The notes under the pieces were generated by a model. It saw only the letters and a program-made list of their open reading frames with translations, did no database searches and had not been told where the DNA came from. DNA of 64,000 nt, taken from NCBI GenBank assembly GCA_963556495.2, contig OY747716.1, forward strand, positions 13,731,571 through 13,795,570, read 5' to 3'. Both the position numbers and the translations under genes were made by a program. Positions 34,875 through 46,091 of the stretch are shown piece by piece. This stretch comes from Valencia hispanica (lineage: Eukaryota > Chordata > Actinopteri > Cyprinodontiformes > Valenciidae). Within the stretch, counting starts at the first letter, position 1, and each line of letters opens with the position of its first letter.

Positions 34875-37175
34875 ACATTCAATCTTGAGTAAGGAACTTT
34901 TTTTTTAAATTTCAGTTTTTAATTGTGTACAGTAAGTAGTTCATAAAAGTGAACTCTTTTAATATAGATCTCCTTTGCCTGAAAGAGGCAAGTAGTTCCA
35001 TTAGTAATCGGAGCTGAAACAAGAAAACTATAGTGTGCCCCAACATCAGAGTTAGCAATGACTGTGTAAGGAAGTATACAGGGGATAGGGTTTTTGTTCA
35101 GACATACTGAGGGTTTAGCAGAACAACAAGCTGAGGCCTGAGGCTGTTTCCTCTGTATTTAAGTTTGTCTATAGTGCTGAAAATATCAATTATCCCAATT
35201 TCATGTAGCCAGTGAAGGAACTAGATGATAAGAGTGGATAACACAAGATGAGAGTTTTGGTTTGAATTGGGAAACGGTCCATAACATGTTGCTTTGTTCA
35301 TTAGGAAGCCATTTTAACTGTCTGATTCAATGATATAACATCACCAAAAAATGGAAAAAGTACCCCAGTCACTAGAGTTGCTAGAAATCCTTCACCATAG
35401 ACTTAGATTCAGCAATGTCGGTTGCTTGCTGGTTGCTGCTCTCACTGGCAAGGCCAGCTATTGCTAGCAACGCAACCAAATGCATTTCTCACATTTTGGA
35501 CTGTTAAACACTGTAAACAGCCCTAGCAGAGGTTGGACAGCACTGCTGAATGTGTGAGACTGATTAAATGAGGTAAAAACCATCAGAAGTAAAAAATAAA
35601 CTGTTTATTAATACAGGTGCCAGGGTGCTTTACAGGTGCGGCAGCCATATTGGATTTTGCGATTTAGGCTGGTGTGAGATCTGCAATGTTCCAAGTTCCA
35701 ACTCAGACTTCAGTGGCTGTCGCAATTGTTTTTTACAACTGAGAAATTATTCTGGATTCATACAGTACAGCTTATCTACTGCAATATCCGATTTAATTGA
35801 GATTTCTTCATGGAGGGTTTGAAATTGATTGGTAATTTAAAAAAAGAAAAATTAGCTGACTGTTTAAATGGTTTTATTTTTACAATGTTTGCTTTAGTGA
35901 TGATAAGTTTTGCATTTTTGAGTGACATCCATAATTAAGTGGACGTTCTTGGGACATAAGGTCTAACTGAATTTCACCTGTGAGCCAGATTTTTTCCTCT
36001 ACCTGAGAAAGCAACTTGCGTTTCATTAAATATTACTGTCAGGATAATAGGGAGAAATTAGACCTGACAGACACACAACATATTCTATTAATCTTAGCCA
36101 TATCCAAAGTATTCATTACATTATTTCCCTCAAAACAAAGATCATTAAACAGATTTTGACCTCATCCTAAATATGTTCTCTAGCTTTCTGCATCAGGGTT
36201 TTGCTTACTCATATAGAGCATTTGGTAATGAATGGTGTATTCAGTGATACTTTAGCTGCATTATAAATGACAAATTTGGCCTAAATCTAAAACACCTAAA
36301 CACGTAAAGAAAAAACTTGATATTTCATATATGAGACATCTGGTTTTTCGGCATGTAGGAGCCTAGTTTCTCAACAGTAAAAATAGAATTTCTCTACTTG
36401 AAATTTGCTCTAACCTAGCGTCTATCATGATTTAATTTTGATGTTGTTCCTGAAGTTTTCAGAAAGATCTGAGTAGAATTTTCAACTCTTAAAATTTTAG
36501 ATAAAATATCACAGTAATAGCTAGTAATAGGAGGATTATTTGCTATATTTTGTTCATTCATTTATCTGTAATAATTTCTGGTTTTTCTCACTGGCTGATA
36601 TGACAGTTCAACAGGCTATCAATGATATATCAGTATTCTAACATTACAGCAGCTTCTGTTCTGAAATAACGAAAATGTCCTCTGGAAATTATTATAATAA
36701 TTATAGAAATAATTATCTTCTCTGTCAGCAGAAAAAATGTGTTTAGCTTGTGACAATTTAATGACGAAACATGTACTGACAGGTTTCTTGAGTTTAATCT
36801 CACCCTGAACAATAGTCCTCACACAGCCAGCCAGCCAGCTGACTCAGGCAGACTGAGGGGCTGGGGCCAGCGGTTGTGTTGGTGCCTCAGGCCCCGGCGG
36901 GTTTGTTTGTGGTTTGTTTGTCGGGGTGGTGGGGGGTTAGAGGTTTACCCACAGCGCTCTGGCTGGCACCAGCCTGTCCCGGAGGAGAAAGAACAGCCTC
37001 TGTTCCTAGACGGATGCTACGTTTTTGGTGATGTGGCTCCGTGGCTATGTGAGCCCAAAACAGCCAGGGTCAATGGGATGGGACAGTTGGTCAGTTGCCT
37101 GTTCTGGGAGCATAGCAGGGAGCTTGCAGTAATCCATGTAATACACAACTGTGCTGTGTGATCCTGTGAATAAAG
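34875..37175. other. No recognisable gene
   Basis: AT-rich DNA. At 36838-36935 the sequence becomes G-rich, and a 95-codon frame (36874-37161) lies in it without a known motif. A short CAGC repeat lies near 36827. Confidence 0.4.
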
Positions 37176-37177
37176 GA

Positions 37178-37216
37178 TAATATAAACTTAAACCTGCCAG
37201 GTTTAAGTTTATATTA
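37178..37216. repeat. 39-bp near-perfect palindrome
   Basis: Arms 37178-37196 and 37198-37216 (19 bases each; the arm contains ATATAAACTTAAACCTG) are exact complements around a single C. An AATAAAGG word lies just upstream (about 37169). Confidence 0.9.
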
Positions 37217-37479
37217 AGTGTGCTTAATAGAAGTAGTATTTTTTTCTCATCATGTGTTTTTGAATTTAATAAAGCTGTTTCCAAAATGTTCGATAGCAAG
37301 GAGGAAAACAGTGAAACAATTAAAGTCAGAAAAGTTAGCTAGCTTCTAAATAATGATAATCTATTAGATACAGTGTTCTCCCCACTTATTAGGAGTTAAT
37401 GAAAAAACAGTAAATACTGCTGCAAAAAATAATTGTTTGTTTTTTTCACAAAAACAATGGGGTATAAATATGATGTGTG

Positions 37480-37905
37480 AGAGTGGCTCGGTGCTCTCAA
37501 CCTCTCTTAAAAATTGGTAAGACTAGTGAACATGCAATTCAAGATGTACAGAAGAACCCAGGGCTATCTAGCGACCACAAAGGTGGAGGGTGGGGTGGGG
37601 TGGGGGTTTGGGTGGGGTGGGGCGGTGGGAGTAAACATCTTGATGTAGCGAGTATGTTGGGGGCTGTGTGTGGTGCTGCAGGCCTGTCTCCCCCCCAAAG
37701 CCCACGGTAGGCTTGTAGAATGCATTGCATCATGAATTCCTTGAAGAAGATGAAAAAAGAAAATCTGTGGCTTTTGCTAGAAAGTGGAAAATGGGTTATC
37801 ACTGAATTTTTTTTTTCACAAAGCAATGATCTAAAACATACTGTCAAACTAACACAGAAATGGCTCTGCAGACAATCGTTTTTCATGGCATACTATAGTC
37901 CTTAA
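37480..37905 (+). mobile_element. Degenerate Tc1-like remnant, family B, copy 1
   Basis: The words GCATCATGAATTCCTTGAAG, GAAAATCTGTGGCTTTTGCT, GAAAATGGGTTATCACTG and CAATGATCTAAAACATACTG follow the order of a Tc1-type transposase gene. The last corresponds to the QDN catalytic block, with the aspartate context decayed. Upstream it is mixed with a G-rich tract. No terminal repeats are seen. Confidence 0.65.
37582..37631 (+). repeat. G-rich tract, potential G-quadruplex
   Basis: At least six runs of three to five G separated by one to three bases (GGGTGGGGTGGGGTGGGGG and further runs) lie on the plus strand. They satisfy the usual G3+N1-7 pattern for quadruplex folding. Confidence 0.8.
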
Positions 37906-38099
37906 ACCTAAAGCCTATAAAACTAGAAAAGCTGTTATTTGCATAACAGGAGTGTGAATGCTTTATTGCTGAATTTATTGGCCTTAACTGTACTTAAAAT
38001 AGTTGAAAATGGTTTAAATAAATAGTTCAAACAACATCAGCTGAAGAAAATATGTTTAAGGTTGGACTGTAATGTGTGTAAGGTTGTTGAAACTGCTGA

Positions 38100-38180
38100 A
38101 TATACCTGAAAATGGCTGAAAATAGGCTTAAATGGCTGAATGTAGATAAAAATGGCTGAATATCTTTGAAGATGGCTTAA
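38100..38180. repeat. Imperfect tandem repeat of AAATGGCTGAA-type words
   Basis: Four close variants of AAATGGCTGAA or AAATAGGCT, spaced about 20-26 bases apart, are followed by further GCTGAAG-type words to 38420. Confidence 0.6.
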
Positions 38181-38479
38181 GTCAGCTTGAGGAAGGCTCA
38201 GCTGAAGGAAATATGTTGAAAGTTGAACTGTGATGTGCTAGTTGAAGATAGCAGACAATGGCTGAAAAACTTTTGCTTAAGCATCAGCAGAAATCTCTGT
38301 TAAGCTGAAGTAAATAACAGAAGGATATAAAATTTAAATTGATGTAATAATATCCTGAAATCATGGTAAATTGTAGAAAAACAGCTGAAACAACTGAATT
38401 GGCAGCTGAAAAACAGTCCATCATCTGGCTGAACAGCACTGGTAGAAGAAGATCAAAGGTCAACTGTTATAAAGAATTG

Positions 38480-39100
38480 AATATTAGCTAAAATTCTATG
38501 GTTAGCTAAAATACCACAAATAGCATGTTGGCAAACATTAACATGTTGGTTAACTGTATCTTAATACATTCAGTATGTTAACTTTAGCTAATAAGTCAAA
38601 ATTAGCTAAAATGCTAATGTTAGCTAAAACGCTAATGTTAACTAAAATGCTAATTTTAGCTAAAATACCACATATAGCATTTTGGCAAACATTAACATGT
38701 TGGTTAACTGTTTCTTAATACATTCAGTATGTTAACTTTAGCTACTAAGTCAAAATTAGCTAAAACGCTAATATTAACTAAAATGCTAATGTTAGCTAAA
38801 ATACCACATATAGCATGTTGGCAAACACCAACATGTTGGTTAACAGTAACTCAATCCATTCAGTATATTAAAATCAACCTAAAAACCAAATGATAGCTAA
38901 AATTAGCTAAAATGCTAATGTTAGCTAAAAGGTTAATGTTAGCTAAAATGTTAATGTTAGCTAAAATGCCACAGATAGCATGTTGGCAATCACTAACATG
39001 TTGCTTAACTGTATCTCAATCCATTCAGTATGTTTACTTTAGCTATTAAATCAAAATAAGCTAAAATGCTAATGTTAGCTTAAATGCAAGTGTTAGTATA
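38480..39100. repeat. TTAGCTAAAATGCTAA minisatellite with higher-order units
   Basis: A 17-18-base subrepeat (GCTAAAATGCTAATGTTA) alternates with a longer segment (ACCACATATAGCATGTTGG, then AACATGTTGGTTAAC). The long segment recurs at about 38513, 38667, 38803 and 38968, so the higher-order spacing is 154, 136 and 165 bases. Variation in subrepeat number accounts for the uneven spacing. Confidence 0.88.
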
Positions 39101-39394
39101 ATGGATAACAACAACAACATACAAGTCTGTGTAACTGCCATTTAAAAGTAATCACTGTTTTCCATCCTATTTTACAGAGTAATCAAAAGTCCTGGTGAAC
39201 TGATTTGTATTAAATCTACAAGTTGTTTGAGATGTCTTACAATAACCCTGAAACGTCTGAAAGTTTAACAGTGGAAGCCATATTGTACAGTAATTCATTT
39301 TCTACTACAAGAGGGATCTCCAACTAAAGCCATGAAAAGGCCAGCCATTTTTCGACCAATCACACGCAGGCTGTGACTGGGAGAGACAGCATTA

Positions 39395-40094
39395 CCCCTC
39401 CTTTTCACCGGACGCGTAAGCAGCGCGTTACAGGAGCAGCACGTCAGCCACCGCTGTAGTCAATAGAACCCTTTCCACCGGAGGCGAAAGCAGCACGAGT
39501 CTGCCGCGTCTCAGGAGCGTCATGTCGCAGCACTTTTCTAAATATACGCGGCAGTCCTATTTTCTACGTGGTACGCCTCTGAAACAAGTACATTTGTACA
39601 TTTTGGATAGGGGAAGACAGGAAATATAACGGCTCTGCACCGGAAATTTTCTAAATTAAACAAACGTGCTGCTTTGCAGTTGCTTTGCTTAAAAAAAGGT
39701 CACTACCTGTGCGGCCCGGTGAGAAGTCAGTACCTCGCGGGAGGGTCTCATTTGTATGTCATCGCACAAATGAGCGATTTTGGATATTCCCTGACATAAC
39801 ATAAACTTATTGGCGAATATAAAACGGACATAACATAAAACACAAACCTTTTGGAGCCATGTTGTTGTCTTTTCCTGGTTATTGTTGTCATAGACGTTTA
39901 TCTACGTCTATGGTTGTTGTGTTAACTGACGAAACCACGCGTGATTTTGCTAATCTCGCGTGATTTTGTGCTCTCTCGGTGACAGCTGCTTCCCTGCTGC
40001 TATGCGCCTCATACGCACCCGGTGGAAAGGGCCAAGCAGCAGAATATGAAAGTGAAACGTGCTGCTCCTGTGACGTGCCGGTGGAAAGGAGGGG
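39395..40094. mobile_element. 700-bp Harbinger-like non-autonomous element, complete
   Basis: Left end CCCCTCCTTTTCACCGG, right end inverted CCCCTCCTTTCCACCGG (one mismatch). TTA lies directly outside both ends (39392-39394 and 40095-40097), the TWA duplication typical of PIF/Harbinger. A second copy of the CCCTTTCCACCGG motif lies inside each end (39469-39481 and, inverted, 40019-40031). A shared ACAGGAGCAGCACGT lies just inside both outer ends. No coding frame of note. Confidence 0.82.
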
Positions 40095-41229
40095 TTAGTG
40101 CAGCACCTAGCTTGTCTCTCCTAATTTCTCAGCCGTTTTAACAGGTAACGCAGCTTCCGAACTACTCTGAATAACTTAAGAACCGCAAGGCGTATCGACG
40201 TCACCAATGTACCGTTTTTATCGTAACGGATTGGAGAACGTTCTCAAACCACTCAATTTGTTGAAAATATAATATTACAGCCATAAAATGACGTCGAATA
40301 TGTTGATGAATTTGATGGAAACATGAATTTGTCTTTCCTTGGTCCCTAACTACATCCTCTTACTCGGAAAATATAAGGGTTATGGAAATGATTCTTTCAC
40401 TGAGTATCAGCAGGCTTTGATGAAGAATCATGGTTCGTTTCGTGTGAATACCTCAATCTGTCTAGGAGCAGTGATTTTGTAAAAATGAGCATGATTTTGG
40501 CATTTTTGAATCTGAGCCGTTTTAGCGAAGAGCAGATTTGTTACACTCGAACAAACAAAACTCATGGAGAAACGGTAACAGGTATCAAAAAAGTTGTTGA
40601 ATCATGAGCGTCAGGAAGGTCTGAAGTTATATTGGCACAAGGCTCATGTTTCTACGTCGCATCGTTTATGAGATATTACTTTACGAATACGAGTCAGAAT
40701 CCAGCCGTCCTCTGAATTTTTGCTCAGTCCCAATGCATTCCAATGGCCCCTCCTGGGTGCAACCACTTTGTTTCGGGTCGATTTTTGCCAAAAAACTGTA
40801 ACTGTCACATAAATTTTGGTAACATTTCCTGAATCAAAAATTTTAAACCTACGTTTTTATACATAATATGTTCAGAAAGAGTGAAATATGAGCGAGTGAG
40901 CGGAAGTTGTTTGTGGAAAATCAGCAAAGTGGAAAAGTGTAATTCTGTTAGAGTGGGCCACTCTAGCTTAACTGGGGTTTTCCATTCATTTCTATGGGAC
41001 CAATAATCAACAAAAATGATCAATTACTTGAAAATGGCAGAAGATATCGACAAGAAAAGTCATAGCAGGAATGTCCTGAATGAGCTGAACGTTATGATAC
41101 CAGAAAGGCTGAAATAGCTGAAAGTATGCTGAAGTTATTAAACAGTGAAAACTGGTGGAATACATAGATAATAATAAAGAGAAACAGGAACACAATACTG
41201 TGAATGCTTAACAACATTCACACAATTAC

Positions 41230-41835
41230 AACCGAGGTGAGATGAAGAGGAGTCTTTCTCATAAATCTTTTGCTCAATATGCTTGTATTGTAAGATACAT
41301 TAGTATTTAATCATTTACAACACCTGATACCGACAAGCTGCAATGATGTCACTTTAGACTTGGTGTCTCAATGCATCTTTAGGGACCTCATGTAACAAAA
41401 AAAAACAAAAAAACAATACATTATTGCTGCATATTTGGTATTGATGCTAAGATTATATGAAAACATGTTTTGTTTGAATTCAGTGGGCTGCAGGATTTTT
41501 TGAACAAAGATTTCCTTGAATTAATACCCATTTAGACGTCGCTTGCTACTTGCACTGGAGGCTTTATTTACAAGCAGTCTGTCTCCAGGTTTTAACATCA
41601 CTTAAGTAATCAGACTGATGACATGTCCTCAATGTGTACTACATGTGTTTACACTTCTACTTCAACCTGGGCACTTCTTGTCTGATCATGAAGGACGTCT
41701 GTAAGTAACACATGTAAGCAGCGGCCAGATCTGTGTGTGTTGTTCGTATTCTGTGGGTCTGTCTTTATGGGAGAGGTTAGTAAATGTGCCAGCAAGAAGA
41801 CAGTGACTTTGGGGATGCATCAGCATTCACAATGT
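41230..41835. other. No recognisable gene
   Basis: Anonymous AT-rich sequence. Confidence 0.4.
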
Positions 41836-41837
41836 AA

Positions 41838-42840
41838 TTGATAACACATACCTGTGACGTGGAAGGAAAACAGTCAGGTGTGCCTTTTCATTCGGCCCCA
41901 TTTACCCCGATACCCCCAAATAAAATCCAGTTCTACCAATCGCCTTCAGAGGTCTGTTATGGCTGAAAATGCAGCATCGAATGGCTTAGCACCAAAGAAC
42001 ATTACGCTGGAACAATAAGCTTGTTTTCCCTAACTTGTCATCTTACCCTAGATACATTCACTAGACAGGGAATGTGTAATTAAATCCTAATTACATTGGA
42101 ATATTCCCACAACAGGTCACCTAATTAGCAAGGAAATTTAATCTTTGAGAAATCTTAGTATAAACCTAGCCGTTCTACAACGGCCTCTGTATTTCTGTAA
42201 TTCCATAGTAACAAGCACATCACCGAGTTTAGCCAATGAAAATCACCTGTTTTTAGTTTCACCTCCAACTTTTATGATCTAATTGGTTGATCCCAGGGTG
42301 GGCACCAACTATTGTGGGAAAAATAGCTTTTCTTAACCAAAGATTGAAACCGAGATGGAAAACAAAAAGTGAGAGAAAAAAAACGAGTCCTTCAGGCGGT
42401 TTTGGTTGTTTAATAAGCATGCTGGTCAACACGGAGGAACAGAGCGCACCCAAAACAGTGCCATCAATCAAATCCTTTTTTAGAGCTGGTCAGTACTAAT
42501 CTTGATTAGAGTGACAGTCCGTGAATTCTTCATATCAGAACATCGTGTGGATATCTCCCGGCTGACGTCTGCTTTGTCATTCTGATACTGTACATTGTTA
42601 TGAAAACTTTACACACAGAACGCTTTGTTTGATTCTTAACAGGACCTACTGTCCTAGATTCACTTCCTAAGACAGGAAATAATAAATTAATTCCTAATTA
42701 CCTAGAGATATTCCCTGACAGACAACAGCATCATGAAGACCAAGGAATACAGCAGACAGGTCAGAGAGAGCGCTGTGCACAGGTTTAAAACAGGGTCCGG
42801 TTTTAAAACAGTATGTCAACTTCTGAAGATCTCACTGTGA
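41838..42840 (+). mobile_element. Tc1-like family A, copy 4 (5' part), broken twice
   Basis: Family-A leader words occur in three pieces: 41860-41957 (GATACCCCCAAATAAAATCC, CAATCGCCTTCAGA), 42118-42195 (CACCTAATTAGC, CTTAGTATAAACC, GCCGTTCTACAACGGCCTC) and 42723-42840 (CAACAGCATCATGAAGACCA, GACAGGTCAGAG, GGTTTAAAACAGGG). Each break ends with a related block containing CCTAATTAC and ATATTCCC. The transposase body beyond its first codons is absent. Confidence 0.65.
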
Positions 42841-42844
42841 ACAG

Positions 42845-44025
42845 GGGAGACTAAAGCTGAACCTTTTGACCTTTATGCAAAATACTAATATGAGGAAGAA
42901 AGCAGTGTTACCACAAAGTATAGAATCATTTATTTACTAACCAGGTTCATGTTTACTTCTCTGCTTTCAGACTGTGTTTATACGTTTTTTTTTTTTTTTT
43001 TTTCCCCATCCTGTTTTAAAAAGGAAATCTTTTAATTCAGGGCTACAAACTCAGCATTTACTTTGCATGGCCCTTGATTAGCCCAGCTCTAATGCAAGCC
43101 AACTTTTCTTTTCCTTTCTGGACGGGGGAAATGAATTTGCTAATGACATATTTATGTAAGTGTGACCAGGCATTAAAGGTACATTAGCTGAAGTCGGATC
43201 CAGAGGTTAAGGCATTTCATCCCTCCCCCCCACCAGCCCCCAGCCTTTCCAGCCTGCTTTTATGGTTTTGTTTACAGTCATTTGTGGAACTGTTGCATTC
43301 AAACAGTTTTCCAAGTCAACGAGTGCTCGTGTCCTGAGAGAGGTGAAGTGGGTTTATGCTGTTTCGCTTGTCCAGAAACCTTTTTCCATCACAGAAAAAA
43401 AAAAAAAAAACTGCATTGGAATCAAGTGGAGAGAAGGAATGAGGGAGAGAAGGATGACAAATGACAAACGAGGAGAAAGAAGAGCAGGAAAAGCGGCTTC
43501 CTTCCTGCCTCCATCACGATCACCCAGGGGCCACAACTCCCGGGGCAGGCTCCGTATTTTTAGCTCTAATCGGCGGGGAAATGCTACCTCATGGTTCTAG
43601 GAGCTCTCGGAGAGCAGTGAAGAAATAGTCCAGAACTTCCTGACTCCTGCTAAGCCACACTGACAGGGACACCTAGGATCCAGCGGGACACCACAGCCGA
43701 GGTCAGAGGGCATGACCTCTGAGTGTGAGATGGATGTGGAGGGTTGGGAGTCCAGAGGGTAGAAAATAACCAGGGGAGACTTGTGAAATGGCTGTTTCAT
43801 TCAATGTTTAATGCCTTTATTTGTTTTTGTAGCATGTGCATATTTGTACCTGTATCTATATATTAATTTTTTTTAAATACTATAGCTTTTTTTTTTTTTT
43901 ATGGAATTATTTTCAGAAATCCCTTCCGGAAAAACAGCGTCCAGAGCTAAGTTAGTATTTGTGAGTCAGTAAATACTCATTTGTCTGTAGTCCTGTTCAA
44001 ATATAATCAAAATGTCTCGCAACAA
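42845..44025. other. No recognisable gene
   Basis: It contains a 20-base T run (about 42984-43003), a 17-base A run near 43395 and a purine-rich stretch (43425-43500). Open frames of 60-112 codons overlap on both strands without motif. Confidence 0.4.
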
Positions 44026-44029
44026 AAAG

Positions 44030-44225
44030 TAGCAGCGGTTTAGCATTGTTGCATTGCAACAAGAACATCCCGGGTTCAAATCCCAGTCTGAGCTCCTTCT
44101 GAATGGAGTTTGTATGTTCTCCCCATACATGAGTGGGTGCTCCAGTTTCCTCTCCCCCGATGACCACAGGATATAGGCACCACCTCCCGTGTGACCCTGT
44201 ATGGATGTAAATCTTGGAAAGTTCT
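44030..44225 (+). repeat. SINE-like repeat with box B
   Basis: The sequence GCGGTTTAGCATTGTTGCAT, then GGGTTCAAATCCCAG (box B) and GGAGTTTGTATGTTCTCCCC, then CTCCAGTTTCCTCTCCCC, is a standard fish interspersed-repeat layout. A shorter copy is at 12483. A tRNA origin is inferred from box B. It is not a functional tRNA: no cloverleaf is maintained after the box. Confidence 0.7.
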
Positions 44226-44229
44226 AAAG

Positions 44230-46085
44230 ATGTTTTCATGAAGACTTCCACAGCTCCCGTTCTGCCAGCTGAAAAGCTTATTTTATATGCAACTGTTTTA
44301 TATGCAATTTCCCCTTTTCCTAGATATTTTTTTAAATCTAAAACTACTAGAAATATACATCCAGATTTTTTTTTTTATAGATGGGGTCTTTTTTTAAGTT
44401 CCTGGTATGACTAACGGCAGTTGTAGTGCTAGCCTGTTTGTAGACAGAAATTCCAAGTAGAGACATATTTTGCTTTGTTATACGTTATCTGTTAACGACT
44501 AACATTTGTGTTGGCATCTCCATTTAGGAACACTCCTGTGTGTAATTTCCCTAAATTGTGCTGTGCGTTGAACAACAAAAATGCACCACCTTGCTTTGCT
44601 GAAGATTGTTTTTATTTTCAAGCTACTACACTTTCCCTTTCAGCAGAGCTCCCTCCCTGTAAGATCCAGCCAAGTCTCTCATTAGCCGCTGTGGAAGCTG
44701 GATAATCTTACTGTTTAATGAAACCGCTGCACGCCTCTGTGCGTTGCTCCTCATTTATCTTTGCCATCGGCTCTTGTGAATCGTCAGCTCCTGCAGATCA
44801 GGTCTCGCTCGTGGTTTCTCCCTGCGGTTCCGTAATCAGCTGCAGGGATCTTTAGACGTATTTATTCTCTTTGATTTTTACAACAGATGAAGTGACCTTG
44901 GTAACGTGACACCTCAATGTCTTTGACACCTTTGTTTTGTTTTTTTATTTAGAGACGTTCATTTGTATTCAGTCACATCGCAGTTGTGAACGCACACAAG
45001 GCCACAGCTAATAAATCTGTTCTAGGACGTACTGTTGGATGGGTAGTTGATCTTTAATCCAGATTTAGAAAATTAGAGGAGGACTCCCTTTCCGACTGCC
45101 TGGATCTCTCAGTCTCCTCCCTTTTTTTTAACCTCCTTCCAGATGGAGAATCCCTCTCCAAGATCCTCTGGTTAGGAAAATGTTTAGCGGTCAAGCTTTG
45201 CTTCCTGTAATTACTCTATTCTTCCCACCCCACTCCTGGAGAGAGACTTCGGGGCAGAGAGAACAGGGCACAGTCAGGGACTAGGTCCAGAACGTGACAC
45301 ATGCGTTTACAGTTGAATCTGCTGCATTTTGTTTAATGTGGCATTCAAATCATTTGGATTGACTGACGTGAGGCTCAGCTGCAAAAAGGATTAGTTGGGA
45401 TCTCTGAAGGGGGTAACACAGTGGTTGTGTCCGTGCAGTTTGTAATGCAGTGGTCGATCAGAGAGTCAGTGGAAGCATCGAGGCTGGCTCGGCATTGGGT
45501 TAAAGCGGGCATTAGCACCAGAGCCCGTCTCTTTGTCTCTTCTGTGAGCATCTCTGTCAGCACTGCAGCGCAAATGGGCCCTGCGCTGTGACAGCCCAAC
45601 AGCAGCCGCCGATCACAACCTAATTGGATTGATGTAACTTGTTTTTCCGAATCATTCAATCTAATTTGTCTGGAGCCAGCCACACAGAAATAATAGTCAA
45701 TAAGATCTGTGTGGGGTGTTGTTGGGGTTTTTTTTTTCTGCTCGGTCTGCTTCTGTTTTGATGGAATTCCCAAAGAGGATGTTGGAGAAGGATAAGAGAC
45801 TGGGAAGTACAGGAATGTACAGTATGAAATCGGGAACATGAGCGGAAAAAGCTTTAAGCAGCCTGTGCACACTGACAACAAAGATTGGGTTTTACTGGGA
45901 TGCCGGGAAACATCTCATATAAATCTAACTCAGCTAAAAAGGGGTTTCGCTCAATTTGATGCAAATGTAGGTAACAGTTAATGTGAAATGCTATAAAGGA
46001 GGTGAAAACAGCATTTAAATAAAGCTGTCCAGGCAGTTGGTGACAGTCATGGGAAAAATTAGGACACCCAATTGAATATTTATAG
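44230..46085. other. No recognisable gene; 45400-45710 is a candidate conserved segment
   Basis: The interval 45400-45710 is repeat-free, GC-balanced and includes CCTAATTGGATTGATG, a homeodomain-like pair of cores. A 168-codon minus frame at 45375-45881 crosses it but has no recognisable domain and no ordered hydrophobic pattern, so I do not call it a gene. Confidence 0.35.
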
Positions 46086-46091
46086 CAGTCA

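Larger units (their letters stand above)
37910..41225. repeat. Large unclassified repeat block with tandem arrays and a nested MITE
   Basis: The block is bounded loosely by GTGTGAATGC near 37950 and CATTCACAC near 41215, which are short inverted matches. Inside are AAATGGCTGAA-type repeats (38100-38180), a TTAGC-rich tandem array (38480-39100), a 700-bp Harbinger-like element (39395-40094) and about 1 kb of moderately GC-balanced sequence (40110-41030) with no long open frame. It may be one large non-autonomous DNA transposon, but no target duplication was demonstrated and the edges are guesses. Confidence 0.4.

Noticed and set aside
38480..39100. CRISPR-like repeat array
   Set aside because: Subrepeats are directly adjacent without unique spacers, the units are degenerate, and the genome is eukaryotic.
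42050..42722. LTR pair flanking 42118-42650
   Set aside because: The similar blocks are only about 75 bases, lack TG...CA ends, and the interval between them contains Tc1 leader sequence rather than gag or pol.
44030..44110. Functional tRNA gene
   Set aside because: A box B is present, but the acceptor and anticodon stems do not pair convincingly and the sequence continues as a known repeat layout.
45375..45881. 168-codon minus-strand frame as a host gene
   Set aside because: No domain, low-complexity patches (poly-Lys-Thr), and overlap with a stretch that looks like non-coding conserved DNA.
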